Shown here one piece after another: positions 36,501-47,135 of a DNA stretch of 64,000 bases. Where the stretch lies: positions 24,647 to 88,646 of IMG/VR virus record IMGVR_UViG_3300040751_002080. One strand, 5' to 3'. Within the stretch, counting starts at the first letter, position 1, and each line of letters opens with the position of its first letter. The position numbers were made by a program, and so were the translations under genes. Under the pieces are notes generated by a model. The model saw nothing but the letters and a program-made list of their open reading frames with translations, ran no database searches and was not told the DNA's origin. The stretch is from a virus.

Positions 36501-39500
36501 ATTTGATGCTACAAAATCACTTATTAGCTGTGGCTCCCCTGCTACAGTTATTGATATATCTGCACTATTTGTACTCAGTGGCCATTTTAAACTAAACTCA
36601 GTTAAACCGCCATTACCGACAAATGTTTCTGTTTCATTTAATGTGGTAAAATAGTATGCACCAGCAACTCTATCAAACTTCATCAACATATGCGTGGATC
36701 TGATTACACTGTTTCCTATCTGTGCATAAACAACTGCATCAACCCCGTCTTCTGTTAAACTTCCGTTTATTGTTACGGTTGGAGTTGTAAAGTATTTTGC
36801 TCCAACTGTATCAACTTCAATGTACTGAATTGATCCACCACCTATATACGCAAGTCCTTCGAGTGTTGGACCACCTCCTCCGCTAACTGTTACATTTGCT
36901 GTGTCAGTATATCCACTGCCGCCATTGTAAACAACAAACTCTGTTATTTCAAATCCAACATTGTCTAACCAATGTTTTTGTGGGTATGTAGTTGTGGTAT
37001 CATTTGTTCCAACAAGACCATTGTTGAAGAACTTGATAGTTTCGCTGATAATCTGGCCACGTTCTGCATCGTAACGAGGCGGCAAATCAAAATCAGTAAC
37101 ACTAGTTTGTGTTGGTTCTGTTCTATTATACGAACTGATATATTCTCTTATTTTAGTACTATATGGTTTTACTTCTTCAATATAGTCTTGATAGTTAGGA
37201 AGATTATCGTTTTGATAAGTTACTTTTTGTGTAAGCTCACCAACATTGTGTTTTGCAACTACAAAACTAGATTTAAAAATCCAGTCTAAATCAACCTGCT
37301 CACTCATTGCATATCTAATGCTACTAAAGAACAGTTTGTTCCATTCAACTTCTAGTTGATCAACAAACAAGTTATCTCTTAGTGCATATAATATTATTTT
37401 TATTTCATCAGTTGGCTCACTGTCGTACAACGAAATGTCATAGATTATGTTATCAAATCCGACTGCATCATTTTGATACAATGTATTGCTAAACTCTACT
37501 GTGCCATTTTGTCTGCCTACAACTTTATAGTTAATAGTATAATCTACTTCTAGTTGATTGTCAATCTTTTCTAATAGTATCCAGCCGCCAGATCCGATAT
37601 TTTCAATCTTAATAGTATTTCCTAGTTTATCGTCTAATCCGGCAAGTTCATAACTACCATTTATAACAAAATCAATAGATGTAACTTCGCTGTATCCAGT
37701 TGCATACCAGTCAACATACTTCCAATATCTATTAACATCATAGCTTTGAATGTAGTTTCTAAACCATTCTTGTGTGGATGATATCCAGTTGTACACTGCC
37801 CACAATCCGCCTACTCCTGTATCAGTTGTTACAAGAACACTAAACGGACGTACAATAAGTGTAGTATCACTTAAATAGTTTTTGCCGCCATTTACAACTT
37901 CAACTTCAATAACTTGTCCAAGATTGTTGATGTAGGTTTTTATTTCTGCGTCAACACCCTTACCTTCTATAGTTACAGTTGGACCATGTCGCTTGCCAGA
38001 TGTATAGTTACTGTCAATATACCCTCTGCCTGGTTCTGTAATAGTTGCGCCTGTAATAGTTCCGTCAACAATAATAGGTGTAAGAGTTGCTTGTTTAATT
38101 TTTGCAGTACCGACAAATCTCAACAAACTTTCTGTATCAATCTGTGTGTCCCACTCATTGCTAAACTTGCTTGGTGCAGTCTCAGTTTGGAACAGCGGAG
38201 AAATATCAAAATCATCTACGATTGTATATTGTGATAATACTCCGTTTACTCTTTCAATAACTTGTTTTAGTGCTTCGGCTCTATTAACAAATATAGTTTG
38301 ATTTGGATTATTTAAAATGCCATAACGTTGAGCAACACTGATATTTAAATCAGGCAAAACTTTTCCGTTTTTATCATACCCTGCTAAACTGTCAACCCAC
38401 TTGTCAACAATGTCATTGTTTGGTTTGCTTGATGCTAACCCTTCGACAACCAATGCATATTCACTATGAATGTTTTTGTTTTCTGCATTATCTTGAATAT
38501 AATAATCTACGTGCAAGATAGTATCTTTGTCTTTTACTAGATTTTTTACATTGTGTAAGGCAAACTTTTTACCATCGAGTAATGTAATATGTCTGTAACC
38601 TTGACCTGAAGGATCTGCTATCAAGTTTGCAACATCAAACGAGCTGATCTTTCTGCCATATGTATCAGGCAATGTATTTTTATTTTTAACCCAGAAATAA
38701 TACTTTGGTACAAAAACACTTGCTACACTATCGTACACTCTTGCTCTCACATATGAATCATCGCTGTATAAAGTTTTTCCACTTATACTGCTGGCTAATC
38801 CTTCAGTAGTGTCTGCTATTTCATCCCATTCACTTGGTAATAAATCACTTTCAACCCACTCGTACACATCTACACTAAATCCAGGAATAATCTGATTCCA
38901 TGTATTGGATTTATATTGTATACTTCCTTGATATGGATTGTACCATTTTATAGCATCAAGGTCCCACCATAGTTTTCCAACTTGCTGTTTACCCCAAAGA
39001 TCTGCTACACCAGTGTCTCTAGTGCCAACATTATAAACTGCTGGATCATAATAAGTCTTATAACTAAGTTCTTGTTCTGCAGGGCCAGCAATCCTTCCTC
39101 TAATAGGGTCTATATAATCAAGGTATGTGATCAAATCATTTGTATTTGTATCATATAGCCACACACCTTTGATTTTATCAATATCAACATAGCTGTCGCC
39201 TTGGCTGTTGATATTCCAAGCGTTGGCATTTAAGTCTGTTCTATGATCCTGAATCAGTCCTGTTTTGTCATCAACTACTGTTCCTATCGAAATAACATAC
39301 AAATGGTTTCTATTTAATACACTCAATATATCAGATGAATCTGATATATCTACTTGTGAGTAAAGTTTTTCAGCATATACCAACTTGTTGTTTAGTGTTT
39401 CGTAAACATAAACTTGTCCGTTGTCTTTGATTGTATCATAAATGCTTGTTGCTTTATTATCAAAATCTGTAAGTTCATTATCAAATGTTACATATGATTC

Positions 39501-42500
39501 CGTATCACCGTTGCGACTTGTTATAGCAAGTTTATTAGAATTAAAACTTACATTAGTACCAAATCTTTCATTCTTTTCACCATTAGGTGCAAGCAATATT
39601 TGATCTTGTACATATGTTCCGTTTGTAAGTTTATATACATATACTGCGCCATTGTAAATACCATTAGCATTTGATAACTGTGCGCCTATTGCTATTTTAG
39701 ATCCATCATCGTTTAGACTTAGTGTAGATCCAAATGCTTCTTCTTCGGTTGCAGGATCAATATTTTCATCAAATACAAATCTGCCATTTGTTTTTCTATA
39801 TATTGCTATACGATATTCGCCGCCAGTTTGAATGCCGCCTAATGCTAATACTTCGCCGTTTTTACTAATATCATAACTTGAACCAATAGCAAGTGCATTT
39901 AAAAACTCACTACTATCGTCATCAAGTAAGCCGCCAGTGCTATCATCAGTTTGTGATGAATAAGGAACATAACCCAAATAATCAACATATGTATCAAGTA
40001 CATCCCACTGACTATTGTTAAAAGGATTTCCTGCAAGTACGGTTGTATTTGCTTGACGAAGTTCGCCTTCATAATAAACAATATTGTTAGGAATATATTT
40101 TGAAATACTTTCCCATTCGCCTTTGTAGTTTGAATCTCTTGAATATGCATAAGATGTTACATTAGATTGACCTTTGTTGTTAACAAAATAAACACGGCCG
40201 TTATCTTTTAAACTTCTAATAATAATGTTGTGTTGGAAATCGCTTGGTGAAGCTGATTTGATTGCAATACCAAACTGTTCGTTTGTTGACGGCTCTGGAC
40301 TTAAAATAATATCAACTAAAGTAAATGATCCATCGATAAGTTTTTTATAAATGTAAACCACACCTTGATTTGCATATCCAAGACTTGCTCCAGAAGTATC
40401 TGTAACTATTAGATCTGCTAGTTCCCAATCTTGGCTTAATAGATTAATAGTACTACTTTCTGCTGTAACATCAACTAGAGCTCTCCATAGTGTTCCTCGC
40501 TGACTTACATAGTCTCCAGCTAGATAACTTTCGCCTTCAGTAAATACACCCTTGTATCTTGTTTTAACATTTGCAGCAGTTGGCGCACCAACATACAAAT
40601 ATTGTCCGTTGTCTGTTATTTCAACACTTGTACCAAACTCGCCTGCGTCATGATGATTAGACAACGGTTCTAGTGTTTGTTTTAGTGTAAATGCACCAGC
40701 TTCGCTACCACGAGTGTATATATAAACTTTGCCATCGTCTATGTCTGGTGTTCCAACTGCCAAAGTAGTATTGTTGTTACTAACAGCTAAATCAGATCCA
40801 AACTCTCTGCTACCAGTTTCGGGTGCTGCAATGCTTTGTTTAAAGCTACGTATAATATCACTATCGTATACTCCAAATGTTCCAGTGCCAATATCGTCAA
40901 TCCATACTCTGTCATTATCGTCTAAATCGTAAAGTTTTGTAATATTGTTTATACCCTCAGGTGACGATACTCTGCGTGACGATAGTTCTGATACTATTCC
41001 AATAGTACTGTCTGACAAGTCAATAAAGTCTTCGGTTATTGGGTTATCCAGTTGTATTTCAAAATCAGTATATCCAATATTTTGTACAATCCAAAAGCCA
41101 TTAACTTCTCCATTGACATTATTAAATCCAACAATATCACCTTCTGCAAATGTAATAGGCTTACTAAAGTTTGCTTTAAATCCTAGCTGTGTTTTTTCAA
41201 TAGACTGAATAGATACCGGAGATACAACATGCTTGTAAACATTCCACGATTGAGAATCTTTTGGTACCCATATGTAACTTCCAATATCAACACTATCGAT
41301 ATCTAGAACCAATATATCATTTTTTGTAGTTGTTAAAAAGTTTACTTGGTCTAGTTTAACATACCCGGCAGTTTTAGTGTATTCTGCACTACCAGATGTT
41401 AATGGCAAAGATGTATGTGCATAATCAGTTGGAGAAAGATATACATCTTTTCTCGGATATTGATAAACCAAATCTGTGCGTGTTGAATCTACTGTTTCAA
41501 CAAACTCTACAAGTTGTGGCTCTATTCTAAACTGGCTTTCATCTAGCTTAAATTCAACTTCGTCGTAACTTGTGGTTGCACCGTATCTACCAACACGTAT
41601 TGCCCATTCTTCATACAGTTCAACACTATCAGAATCTGCTGAACCAAGTTTGTCAAATAGCTTTGTAACAGCATTTGATGTACCTTTGTCTTGTATAAAT
41701 CCCTGATAGAACTTGTATTGACTAACATCGTCTTGAATAATATTAGCAAGATATTCACGCTTTTGATATCCAATAAGATGCTGAGCCAATCTTTGTTGTT
41801 CACTATCAAAGTTATCTGTATCTAAATCATAAAAATCTGCAAACTGATTTGCTCTATAATCCCAGTTTGGTTTTAATTCACTTACAGGCTTACTATCCAA
41901 TCTGCTCCAGTTTCCATAAATGAAATCTTGTGTGCCACTGTGTGTAAATCTAGCTGCATAATAAAACTCTTTGTATTTTACTAGTTCTGCAGTTTTATAA
42001 TCTTTATAGCTAGTCCATTCAGTAACTTTGGCATCATCGTATATAAATCCTGGAATATTTAAACTACCATTCCAATCGTCTGTTCTATATCCAACAACTT
42101 TCAGACGCTCTTGTCTATATCCTGTTTCAGGTACATAGATTGTATCGTTGAATACTGTTGTGTTATCAACTAACACAAGATGTTCTTTTTGTATCAGCGG
42201 TAGTTTGAGAAGATATATTCCGTCATCCTCTGATGTTAAACTAAATCTGTTGGTGTTGTCTCTGTAAATACTAGAACGGTTTTTACTAATCACATTTCCG
42301 TTTTCATTTAATACTGCAAATCCATAAAGATTGCTGTGTATATTATCAACTACATAAAAGTCTTTTTCAAACTCGACTTGATTTGCTAATGGTGATAATG
42401 TTAATGTGCTAGTGTTTGCCCAGTTTTGTGTTATCCAAAACAAAAACTCTTTACATGCTAGTTGCCAGTTTTCAACAGATTCAGTTGCTTTATTAAAATA

Positions 42501-45500
42501 TTCAAACTTAAATCCAATATCTTTTAAGTATTGTTGATAGCCTAAAAGAAAGTTAACCACTTGTTGTTCATCATTTAATATTGTTCCGTAATCAAGTGTT
42601 AGTATTTCATTGGTAAATGACTTTCTAAAATAAGCGCCTCTGCCGCCATTTTCAGGTAGACTCGGCAATGGAGTGTACAGACTCAAATTAAAATCTGTTC
42701 CAGTTGTATGGTTTGCATTTACTCTATAATATCTATCGTTGTATTCTACAAGTTTGCCAGCAACTAAAAACTTGTTTTCAGTCCACTGTATATAACTTTC
42801 GCTTATTCCTCCAATGTTTACAAACGGATCATTTGCATTTTCTCTTGGATTACGGTATTTAAAAGATGGAAGATCTTTATCATATCCACTTATGCGATAT
42901 CCTTTTGCAGTTCTTTCAACTATTACACCACTATAAGTTGCTACATCTTGAGGACTAGAAGTTCTCAAAACAATATTATAGTTTTCATCAGGTACAAATA
43001 TATTTCCTTTGTTTAACGGAGTCTTACTATCCAATACTAGTTTTAGTTTGTTCTTTTCAGCAAAGCCAGCAAGTTTAAATCCTATTTTATTGCTTAATAG
43101 TTTTAGATTATTCACATATGTAGTATATGGATACAACGAGTCTGCATTAATATATTCACTAATATAGTTTAAAAATCCTGCACTTACAGCATTTTTTATC
43201 TTAGGAAATATCAAATCTGTTGTGGTTATTCTTTTATTTGTAGCAGTATAAACCAAGTTTCCAGCAATATCGCGTTGAATTCTACTTCTATCAAATCCAA
43301 TACCCATTGTGTGTGCAGGGCGTGTTATCAAAGCAGCAATCATCAAACTAAACGGATATCCGCTACTTCTTCTCCATGCTGCTTCAGTTGGTGCTTCGTC
43401 GCCAAACTTAAATAAGTTTTGACTTTGCGATGCATAACTGAAGTTACTTACATATCCGCTTTCTAAAGGCGATACTAACTGTCCGTTTTCGTTGACTGGA
43501 ATATGTTTTAATAAGTTGTGTCTAATATATTTTTTGTTTCTTAGTACTGTTTTGCCAGGTTCTCTAATAACTCCATTCTGTAAATCAGTCCAAAGTATCA
43601 AGTTGTTGTTTGTATAAGGTGCAGGTCCATAAACACTTTCCCACCAAGTTGGTTGTATTCCATAACCCAACATTTCCCACGGATGTGTGTGTGGCCGATC
43701 AGTATCAAATGCTTGTCTGTAAATGCCTCTCCAAAATCCTGGTACTACTTCGTTTCGGTCATTTGTACTTCCAGTGTAGTTATAAGTAAAACTTTCACCT
43801 TGTACTATAAAGTCATTTTTAGTATAATCTGAAATCTTAGCAATATCGGTCCAGTCAATAAAATCTTTGATAATAATATTATTGATTTCTTGTGATGTAA
43901 TCTTTGTATTTCTATCAACACCTCCGACAATGTCGTTTATGTCAAATATGTCTGGATTGTAATCAACTTTTAGATTATTAAAAATACGCTTTTCCATTTC
44001 TAAAATCAAATCGTCTCTATAATCATCATAAGCAAGTGTAATACTGCCGTCGTGTCCTCTAATAACTTTTTGTGGAGTTTGATAACTTGAGTCAATAAAT
44101 ATCTCAGGAACATATGCCGGGAACATACCTATTTTTGTAGGTGTCGGTGGAATAAAACTACCTTCAGTATTATCGTATTCGTGTATAGTTAATATATCGC
44201 CATCGGTCAGTGTTGCAGAAATGTCTACAAATCCAGTTCCAGTAAATGTATAATCTCTATTAAACACAAGTTGTTGATTATTTAAATACACATACAATGC
44301 TTTATTACTGATAGCCGATTTATTAAAAACTGTTGAGAGAGCATAAACTGTTAATCTACTATCAAGTATTTCATATTCAATCTTTTTGCTGCCGCCAGTG
44401 GCTGCCATATCAGTACTGTAAAACGGAGTAGTTGTAGTCTTGGTACTATTAATCTCATTGAAGATAAAATCAACATATTCTTTTACTGTTCCGTTAAATG
44501 ATGTTTCAGTTGCAGTTTGTAAAAACTGTCTTTTAAACTTGGTATATTCATTTAGTGCATATCTAATAGCTGCAACAACATTTGAGTTTTTATTAACCAG
44601 ATGATAAAGTGATAGATTTAGAGGTCCGCTGTGTTGAACAAACTTTCTACCATATTTGGTAACTGGGCCTAAATCTCTTAGATTGTTTAAGCCAGGTTGA
44701 ACTCCTGAAAATGCTGCAACCTCAGAAACAAGTCCTTCAACATGATCATTTACTTCGCCTAGTGTAAACTCTGTAATATTTTTATTAGACGGGTTTCTTT
44801 CAAAGTTATGAGGAATCTCATAATAACCATTGTCATTTTTGTTTGCCGAGCTTTTGGTTTTAATAACAACAATATCAGTAAACCCAATATCCTTAGAAAG
44901 TACAACTTTGGTTGTTTTATTTTCATTGACTATTTGGTAATCAGGTTTATATTCATTGTTAACATATACTTTGATTTCTAAATCAGTTAACTCAGCACTA
45001 TTATTGTAAACATCGACTGGAAATCTATTTGTATGATCTTCGCCTGTGTATTTTCTTATAACATATTGACTGCTTTTTATATTTGCTTTTTTCCAAGCAT
45101 TAGTATAAGATATAACTTGATTATTATATTCTTGTAAAAAGAAAACATCACTGCTTATAGTTGTAAAAATATTATTAACTTTGTATTTGTAATCTTCTGC
45201 AAGCAATGCAAAATCAAAAACAATGTCGCCAATATTTACAAAGTTTTTGTATGTAAGAGGAAATCCAAGTTCGGTATCATTGGCGCCTTCACCGACTCTA
45301 TAACTAAAAAGTCTGTTTCCAGCAAAATCTGTACTGTCATAAACTGTATCATCTCCGAGACTGTTTCCGTTGCTGTCAAACAAATCAAACTTTGGTGCTT
45401 GATTTAAACCTATTTTATCTTGAGCTAGTTTCCATCCAGTTGTGTCATACCAATACATTTTTCCAGCATTTTTTACACCGTCTTTGACTAGTATGGTTTG

Positions 45501-47135
45501 ATTTAGAACAGGGTCAGTATCAGTTGTTTCAATCAAACTTATTTGAGTGGTGTTTGTATGAGTAATAAACTTGACTTCAAATATTTTATCTTTTACTAAA
45601 CTATCTGTATCTGCCACAAACAGTATACGCATTCCTTCAACTAAATCTATTCCATCAATGTTGTATCCGGCAGTGCCTTCGATTGTGCTAAATGCATCTT
45701 TTGTAAATGTATCAACTAAATCAACATTAAGTTTAGCTGTATTACCGTGATTCCACAAACGTAGATTTGGTTCGAACTCAATAATAGGACGTTTAGCTCG
45801 TGCTGTTTGATCTAGCTCGATTGGTTGATTATTAATATTTGCACTTTTTTCAATAACAGATTTATGGAACCAGCGATTGTATCTTGCCCATGCATTTCTA
45901 CTAGTGTCTCTTCTGTTTATACAAATATAATCCTTGTATCCTGCATAACTTCTAGCATTACTCCAAGGAACACGGTCAAATCCGTTTACATCAAACGGTA
46001 CTTGTGTGTCTTGTGTAAATATAGCCGGCACTTCAAGATCACTAACTGGAACTAGTTTGATAGATGTGCCTACTCCTTCAACATAGTATAGTCCTTGTGC
46101 ATATGTTGCTGGCGTTACATTGCCTTGAAAATACACTTTCATGCCATTTGACATATTCCAACCGTTGATAGTTGTGTATGTTTTTTTGCCTATGATTTCT
46201 TCGTCTACATTTATGTCACTATTTTCTTCAATGTCGTATACATTAAACACACCACTGTTGTCAATATCGTTTTGACTAACATAATAAAGATTTTCAGGAG
46301 CGTCTCCTGGTACTGTAAATTCAATGACGCCGTTTTCAATAAATCCATCTTCTAAATAATCTTGTGGATTTACCAATGTGTCGTCTACATTTTCATGTGT
46401 TAGTACAACACCTTCTCGGTACAATGTACTAACTAATGTACTATCTTTTGAATATTCAACTTTTTTCTGTCTGCTTGTTGCAAAACTAATAGGATGGCCT
46501 GGAACGTTAACTTCAAATCTATATGTTTGACCTCTAAACAACTTTATACTTTTATTACGTGTTACTCCATCAGGCGAAAATACATAGGCTGTATTATCAT
46601 CGTCAACAACAGTTTCAATAGTAAATGTACTAACTACTTGTCTACCCTGTCCTCTAATAGGAACTTCCTGCGGGCCGTTAGGTAGCCAGTAGTATTCTCT
46701 AAAGTTAGTAAACTTATCAAAATCAATATGTGGGTTCCAAGCATAAAACTCTTGAGCAAAAAGTTTGTCGTGATTTTTGATATTGCCGCCGAACGCACTT
46801 ATCTGTCCTAGTATATCTACATAATCAGCATCAAACTCTACATTTCCAAGATTATCCTGAACAATAGCAAACGGTTCTAACTGATAGTTTTCTCTGTTAG
46901 AGTTAATATCACTAATATAACTATCTTGAGTAGTAACTGCTTTAGCAGTTCTACTTCCAACAAATCCGTTAATCTTTTCGACAACACCTGGGTTGGTTAA
47001 CTGATCAACTGTACTACCTAAAAACTTTTTATTTGCATTAGTTCTAAAATATCTTGGAAGCAAAGAAGCCGAAGTTCTCTTTGCACTAGAACTTCCAGGT
47101 ACAGGATATTCATTTTGATCATCATTGTATGACAT
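33498..47135 (-). CDS. Giant multidomain virion structural protein (4545 aa)
   Basis: Uninterrupted 4545-residue frame, one fifth of the window. The N-terminus (PRYFRTNANKKFL, NPGVVEKINGFVG, QLEPFAIV) resembles large structural proteins I recall from marine T4-like phages. Residues about 2100-2600 hold FG-GAP-like repeats (LAVGTPDIDDGKVYIY, FGTSVEITDNGQYLYVGAP, FGSTLSLNDDGSKIAIGA) suggesting a beta-propeller. Residues about 3030-3430 have GxGY...TVTI sheets (TEPGRGYI, GGSGYTD). From about 3480 onward come repeated beta modules of the form FxL...VxVNGxxxxxDY, and near 4370 IDKERIEYF and LRQLRRGTLGTG. It follows gp6 with TAATG overlap, where T4 has gp7, so it may replace several wedge proteins. 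No catalytic residues are recognised. Confidence 0.85.
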   Translation of the reverse strand: MSYNDDQNEYPVPGSSSAKRTSASLLPRYFRTNANKKFLGSTVDQLTNPGVVEKINGFVGSRTAKAVTTQDSYISDINSNRENYQLEPFAIVQDNLGNVEFDADYVDILGQISAFGGNIKNHDKLFAQEFYAWNPHIDFDKFTNFREYYWLPNGPQEVPIRGQGRQVVSTFTIETVVDDDNTAYVFSPDGVTRNKSIKLFRGQTYRFEVNVPGHPISFATSRQKKVEYSKDSTLVSTLYREGVVLTHENVDDTLVNPQDYLEDGFIENGVIEFTVPGDAPENLYYVSQNDIDNSGVFNVYDIEENSDINVDEEIIGKKTYTTINGWNMSNGMKVYFQGNVTPATYAQGLYYVEGVGTSIKLVPVSDLEVPAIFTQDTQVPFDVNGFDRVPWSNARSYAGYKDYICINRRDTSRNAWARYNRWFHKSVIEKSANINNQPIELDQTARAKRPIIEFEPNLRLWNHGNTAKLNVDLVDTFTKDAFSTIEGTAGYNIDGIDLVEGMRILFVADTDSLVKDKIFEVKFITHTNTTQISLIETTDTDPVLNQTILVKDGVKNAGKMYWYDTTGWKLAQDKIGLNQAPKFDLFDSNGNSLGDDTVYDSTDFAGNRLFSYRVGEGANDTELGFPLTYKNFVNIGDIVFDFALLAEDYKYKVNNIFTTISSDVFFLQEYNNQVISYTNAWKKANIKSSQYVIRKYTGEDHTNRFPVDVYNNSAELTDLEIKVYVNNEYKPDYQIVNENKTTKVVLSKDIGFTDIVVIKTKSSANKNDNGYYEIPHNFERNPSNKNITEFTLGEVNDHVEGLVSEVAAFSGVQPGLNNLRDLGPVTKYGRKFVQHSGPLNLSLYHLVNKNSNVVAAIRYALNEYTKFKRQFLQTATETSFNGTVKEYVDFIFNEINSTKTTTTPFYSTDMAATGGSKKIEYEILDSRLTVYALSTVFNKSAISNKALYVYLNNQQLVFNRDYTFTGTGFVDISATLTDGDILTIHEYDNTEGSFIPPTPTKIGMFPAYVPEIFIDSSYQTPQKVIRGHDGSITLAYDDYRDDLILEMEKRIFNNLKVDYNPDIFDINDIVGGVDRNTKITSQEINNIIIKDFIDWTDIAKISDYTKNDFIVQGESFTYNYTGSTNDRNEVVPGFWRGIYRQAFDTDRPHTHPWEMLGYGIQPTWWESVYGPAPYTNNNLILWTDLQNGVIREPGKTVLRNKKYIRHNLLKHIPVNENGQLVSPLESGYVSNFSYASQSQNLFKFGDEAPTEAAWRRSSGYPFSLMIAALITRPAHTMGIGFDRSRIQRDIAGNLVYTATNKRITTTDLIFPKIKNAVSAGFLNYISEYINADSLYPYTTYVNNLKLLSNKIGFKLAGFAEKNKLKLVLDSKTPLNKGNIFVPDENYNIVLRTSSPQDVATYSGVIVERTAKGYRISGYDKDLPSFKYRNPRENANDPFVNIGGISESYIQWTENKFLVAGKLVEYNDRYYRVNANHTTGTDFNLSLYTPLPSLPENGGRGAYFRKSFTNEILTLDYGTILNDEQQVVNFLLGYQQYLKDIGFKFEYFNKATESVENWQLACKEFLFWITQNWANTSTLTLSPLANQVEFEKDFYVVDNIHSNLYGFAVLNENGNVISKNRSSIYRDNTNRFSLTSEDDGIYLLKLPLIQKEHLVLVDNTTVFNDTIYVPETGYRQERLKVVGYRTDDWNGSLNIPGFIYDDAKVTEWTSYKDYKTAELVKYKEFYYAARFTHSGTQDFIYGNWSRLDSKPVSELKPNWDYRANQFADFYDLDTDNFDSEQQRLAQHLIGYQKREYLANIIQDDVSQYKFYQGFIQDKGTSNAVTKLFDKLGSADSDSVELYEEWAIRVGRYGATTSYDEVEFKLDESQFRIEPQLVEFVETVDSTRTDLVYQYPRKDVYLSPTDYAHTSLPLTSGSAEYTKTAGYVKLDQVNFLTTTKNDILVLDIDSVDIGSYIWVPKDSQSWNVYKHVVSPVSIQSIEKTQLGFKANFSKPITFAEGDIVGFNNVNGEVNGFWIVQNIGYTDFEIQLDNPITEDFIDLSDSTIGIVSELSSRRVSSPEGINNITKLYDLDDNDRVWIDDIGTGTFGVYDSDIIRSFKQSIAAPETGSREFGSDLAVSNNNTTLAVGTPDIDDGKVYIYTRGSEAGAFTLKQTLEPLSNHHDAGEFGTSVEITDNGQYLYVGAPTAANVKTRYKGVFTEGESYLAGDYVSQRGTLWRALVDVTAESSTINLLSQDWELADLIVTDTSGASLGYANQGVVYIYKKLIDGSFTLVDIILSPEPSTNEQFGIAIKSASPSDFQHNIIIRSLKDNGRVYFVNNKGQSNVTSYAYSRDSNYKGEWESISKYIPNNIVYYEGELRQANTTVLAGNPFNNSQWDVLDTYVDYLGYVPYSSQTDDSTGGLLDDDSSEFLNALAIGSSYDISKNGEVLALGGIQTGGEYRIAIYRKTNGRFVFDENIDPATEEEAFGSTLSLNDDGSKIAIGAQLSNANGIYNGAVYVYKLTNGTYVQDQILLAPNGEKNERFGTNVSFNSNKLAITSRNGDTESYVTFDNELTDFDNKATSIYDTIKDNGQVYVYETLNNKLVYAEKLYSQVDISDSSDILSVLNRNHLYVISIGTVVDDKTGLIQDHRTDLNANAWNINSQGDSYVDIDKIKGVWLYDTNTNDLITYLDYIDPIRGRIAGPAEQELSYKTYYDPAVYNVGTRDTGVADLWGKQQVGKLWWDLDAIKWYNPYQGSIQYKSNTWNQIIPGFSVDVYEWVESDLLPSEWDEIADTTEGLASSISGKTLYSDDSYVRARVYDSVASVFVPKYYFWVKNKNTLPDTYGRKISSFDVANLIADPSGQGYRHITLLDGKKFALHNVKNLVKDKDTILHVDYYIQDNAENKNIHSEYALVVEGLASSKPNNDIVDKWVDSLAGYDKNGKVLPDLNISVAQRYGILNNPNQTIFVNRAEALKQVIERVNGVLSQYTIVDDFDISPLFQTETAPSKFSNEWDTQIDTESLLRFVGTAKIKQATLTPIIVDGTITGATITEPGRGYIDSNYTSGKRHGPTVTIEGKGVDAEIKTYINNLGQVIEVEVVNGGKNYLSDTTLIVRPFSVLVTTDTGVGGLWAVYNWISSTQEWFRNYIQSYDVNRYWKYVDWYATGYSEVTSIDFVINGSYELAGLDDKLGNTIKIENIGSGGWILLEKIDNQLEVDYTINYKVVGRQNGTVEFSNTLYQNDAVGFDNIIYDISLYDSEPTDEIKIILYALRDNLFVDQLEVEWNKLFFSSIRYAMSEQVDLDWIFKSSFVVAKHNVGELTQKVTYQNDNLPNYQDYIEEVKPYSTKIREYISSYNRTEPTQTSVTDFDLPPRYDAERGQIISETIKFFNNGLVGTNDTTTTYPQKHWLDNVGFEITEFVVYNGGSGYTDTANVTVSGGGGPTLEGLAYIGGGSIQYIEVDTVGAKYFTTPTVTINGSLTEDGVDAVVYAQIGNSVIRSTHMLMKFDRVAGAYYFTTLNETETFVGNGGLTEFSLKWPLSTNSADISITVAGEPQLISDFVASNIIDTTKTFDRYRGKITFTTAPANNAAVVINYKKSSNLLTAEDRINFFYKPTTNMPGKELSQLMSGVDYGGVQMDSIGFGENTGFDANSYGIDFDTFDTNYEDEIITLDGSTQIISLSSVLESGVTYNVYLNNVRIDDPFYDGSSVTANPNAKMVSPQGDNITNTVFLDSDVIETKDGDVVIIRKSTSDGSFTPESTAYDVSLQGGNFEYTTAKGIDSGDIVVDGDGFVTETTSGGPEEQVPGQVLDTVDIQVYNRSVDGQGVISVRNYITDGTTIEWEFDNFPQTNTTLVVKVDGDIIDNDDLNVDYENKFISLNDSTALDEGKNLSILTIGTNGVDLIDSDNIVSTGDTFIYNLPITWKSGLSSFVTINGVLQNDTTDYGLTESDTGNAQLEFPIKVTAGKIIGYTIYDGSVNQYSQMVIDNTFVTDGTNKVHRFTNDVALPVIDKPLSHNILVKRGDGRFLNAGYRKKYTIDSNRAYDIDRWQFEDTTAVRNTDVVLYINGSIVDVLDYYYDTANGRVQLLNNNVGLIGDTLEIFIIRDAEYYFLNTTVQIQNGSEVNDPAVGQDISFELSDDSTTVIACVEKFSRSGSTLTIELQGYIRELFQLKSIDDTPEIVASWENDSTKAIIGDIKLIETDVLSLTEAPADWETVDIYVFSNHDINGFERNSYDIVWNTNQAPAGTQFYIDKNLLSRGFIKLEKPALSANYVWVFKNGILLSPQNDYSLDASGSGVQLYNKVTSNDKVEVLQFTALTSDPKFGYRIFKDMLNRFHFKRLNKDNEYKLQQPLNYYDLSIQLVDSTGIQEPNKALGTPGVVWIDKERIEYFSVDGNLLRQLRRGTLGTGIKEQYPVATKVQGQGIEENIPYKDETAKTMFIGDSSTKEFILDFIPTSVNEIDVFLAGTRLRKDNIVTFDKTVDQDSPEADVTIDPEYTIENIITVDGSTITVLTLADYIDAPADGIFIEVVRRTGKIWNDTGKSLANSTNQIAKFITDKTISLPR

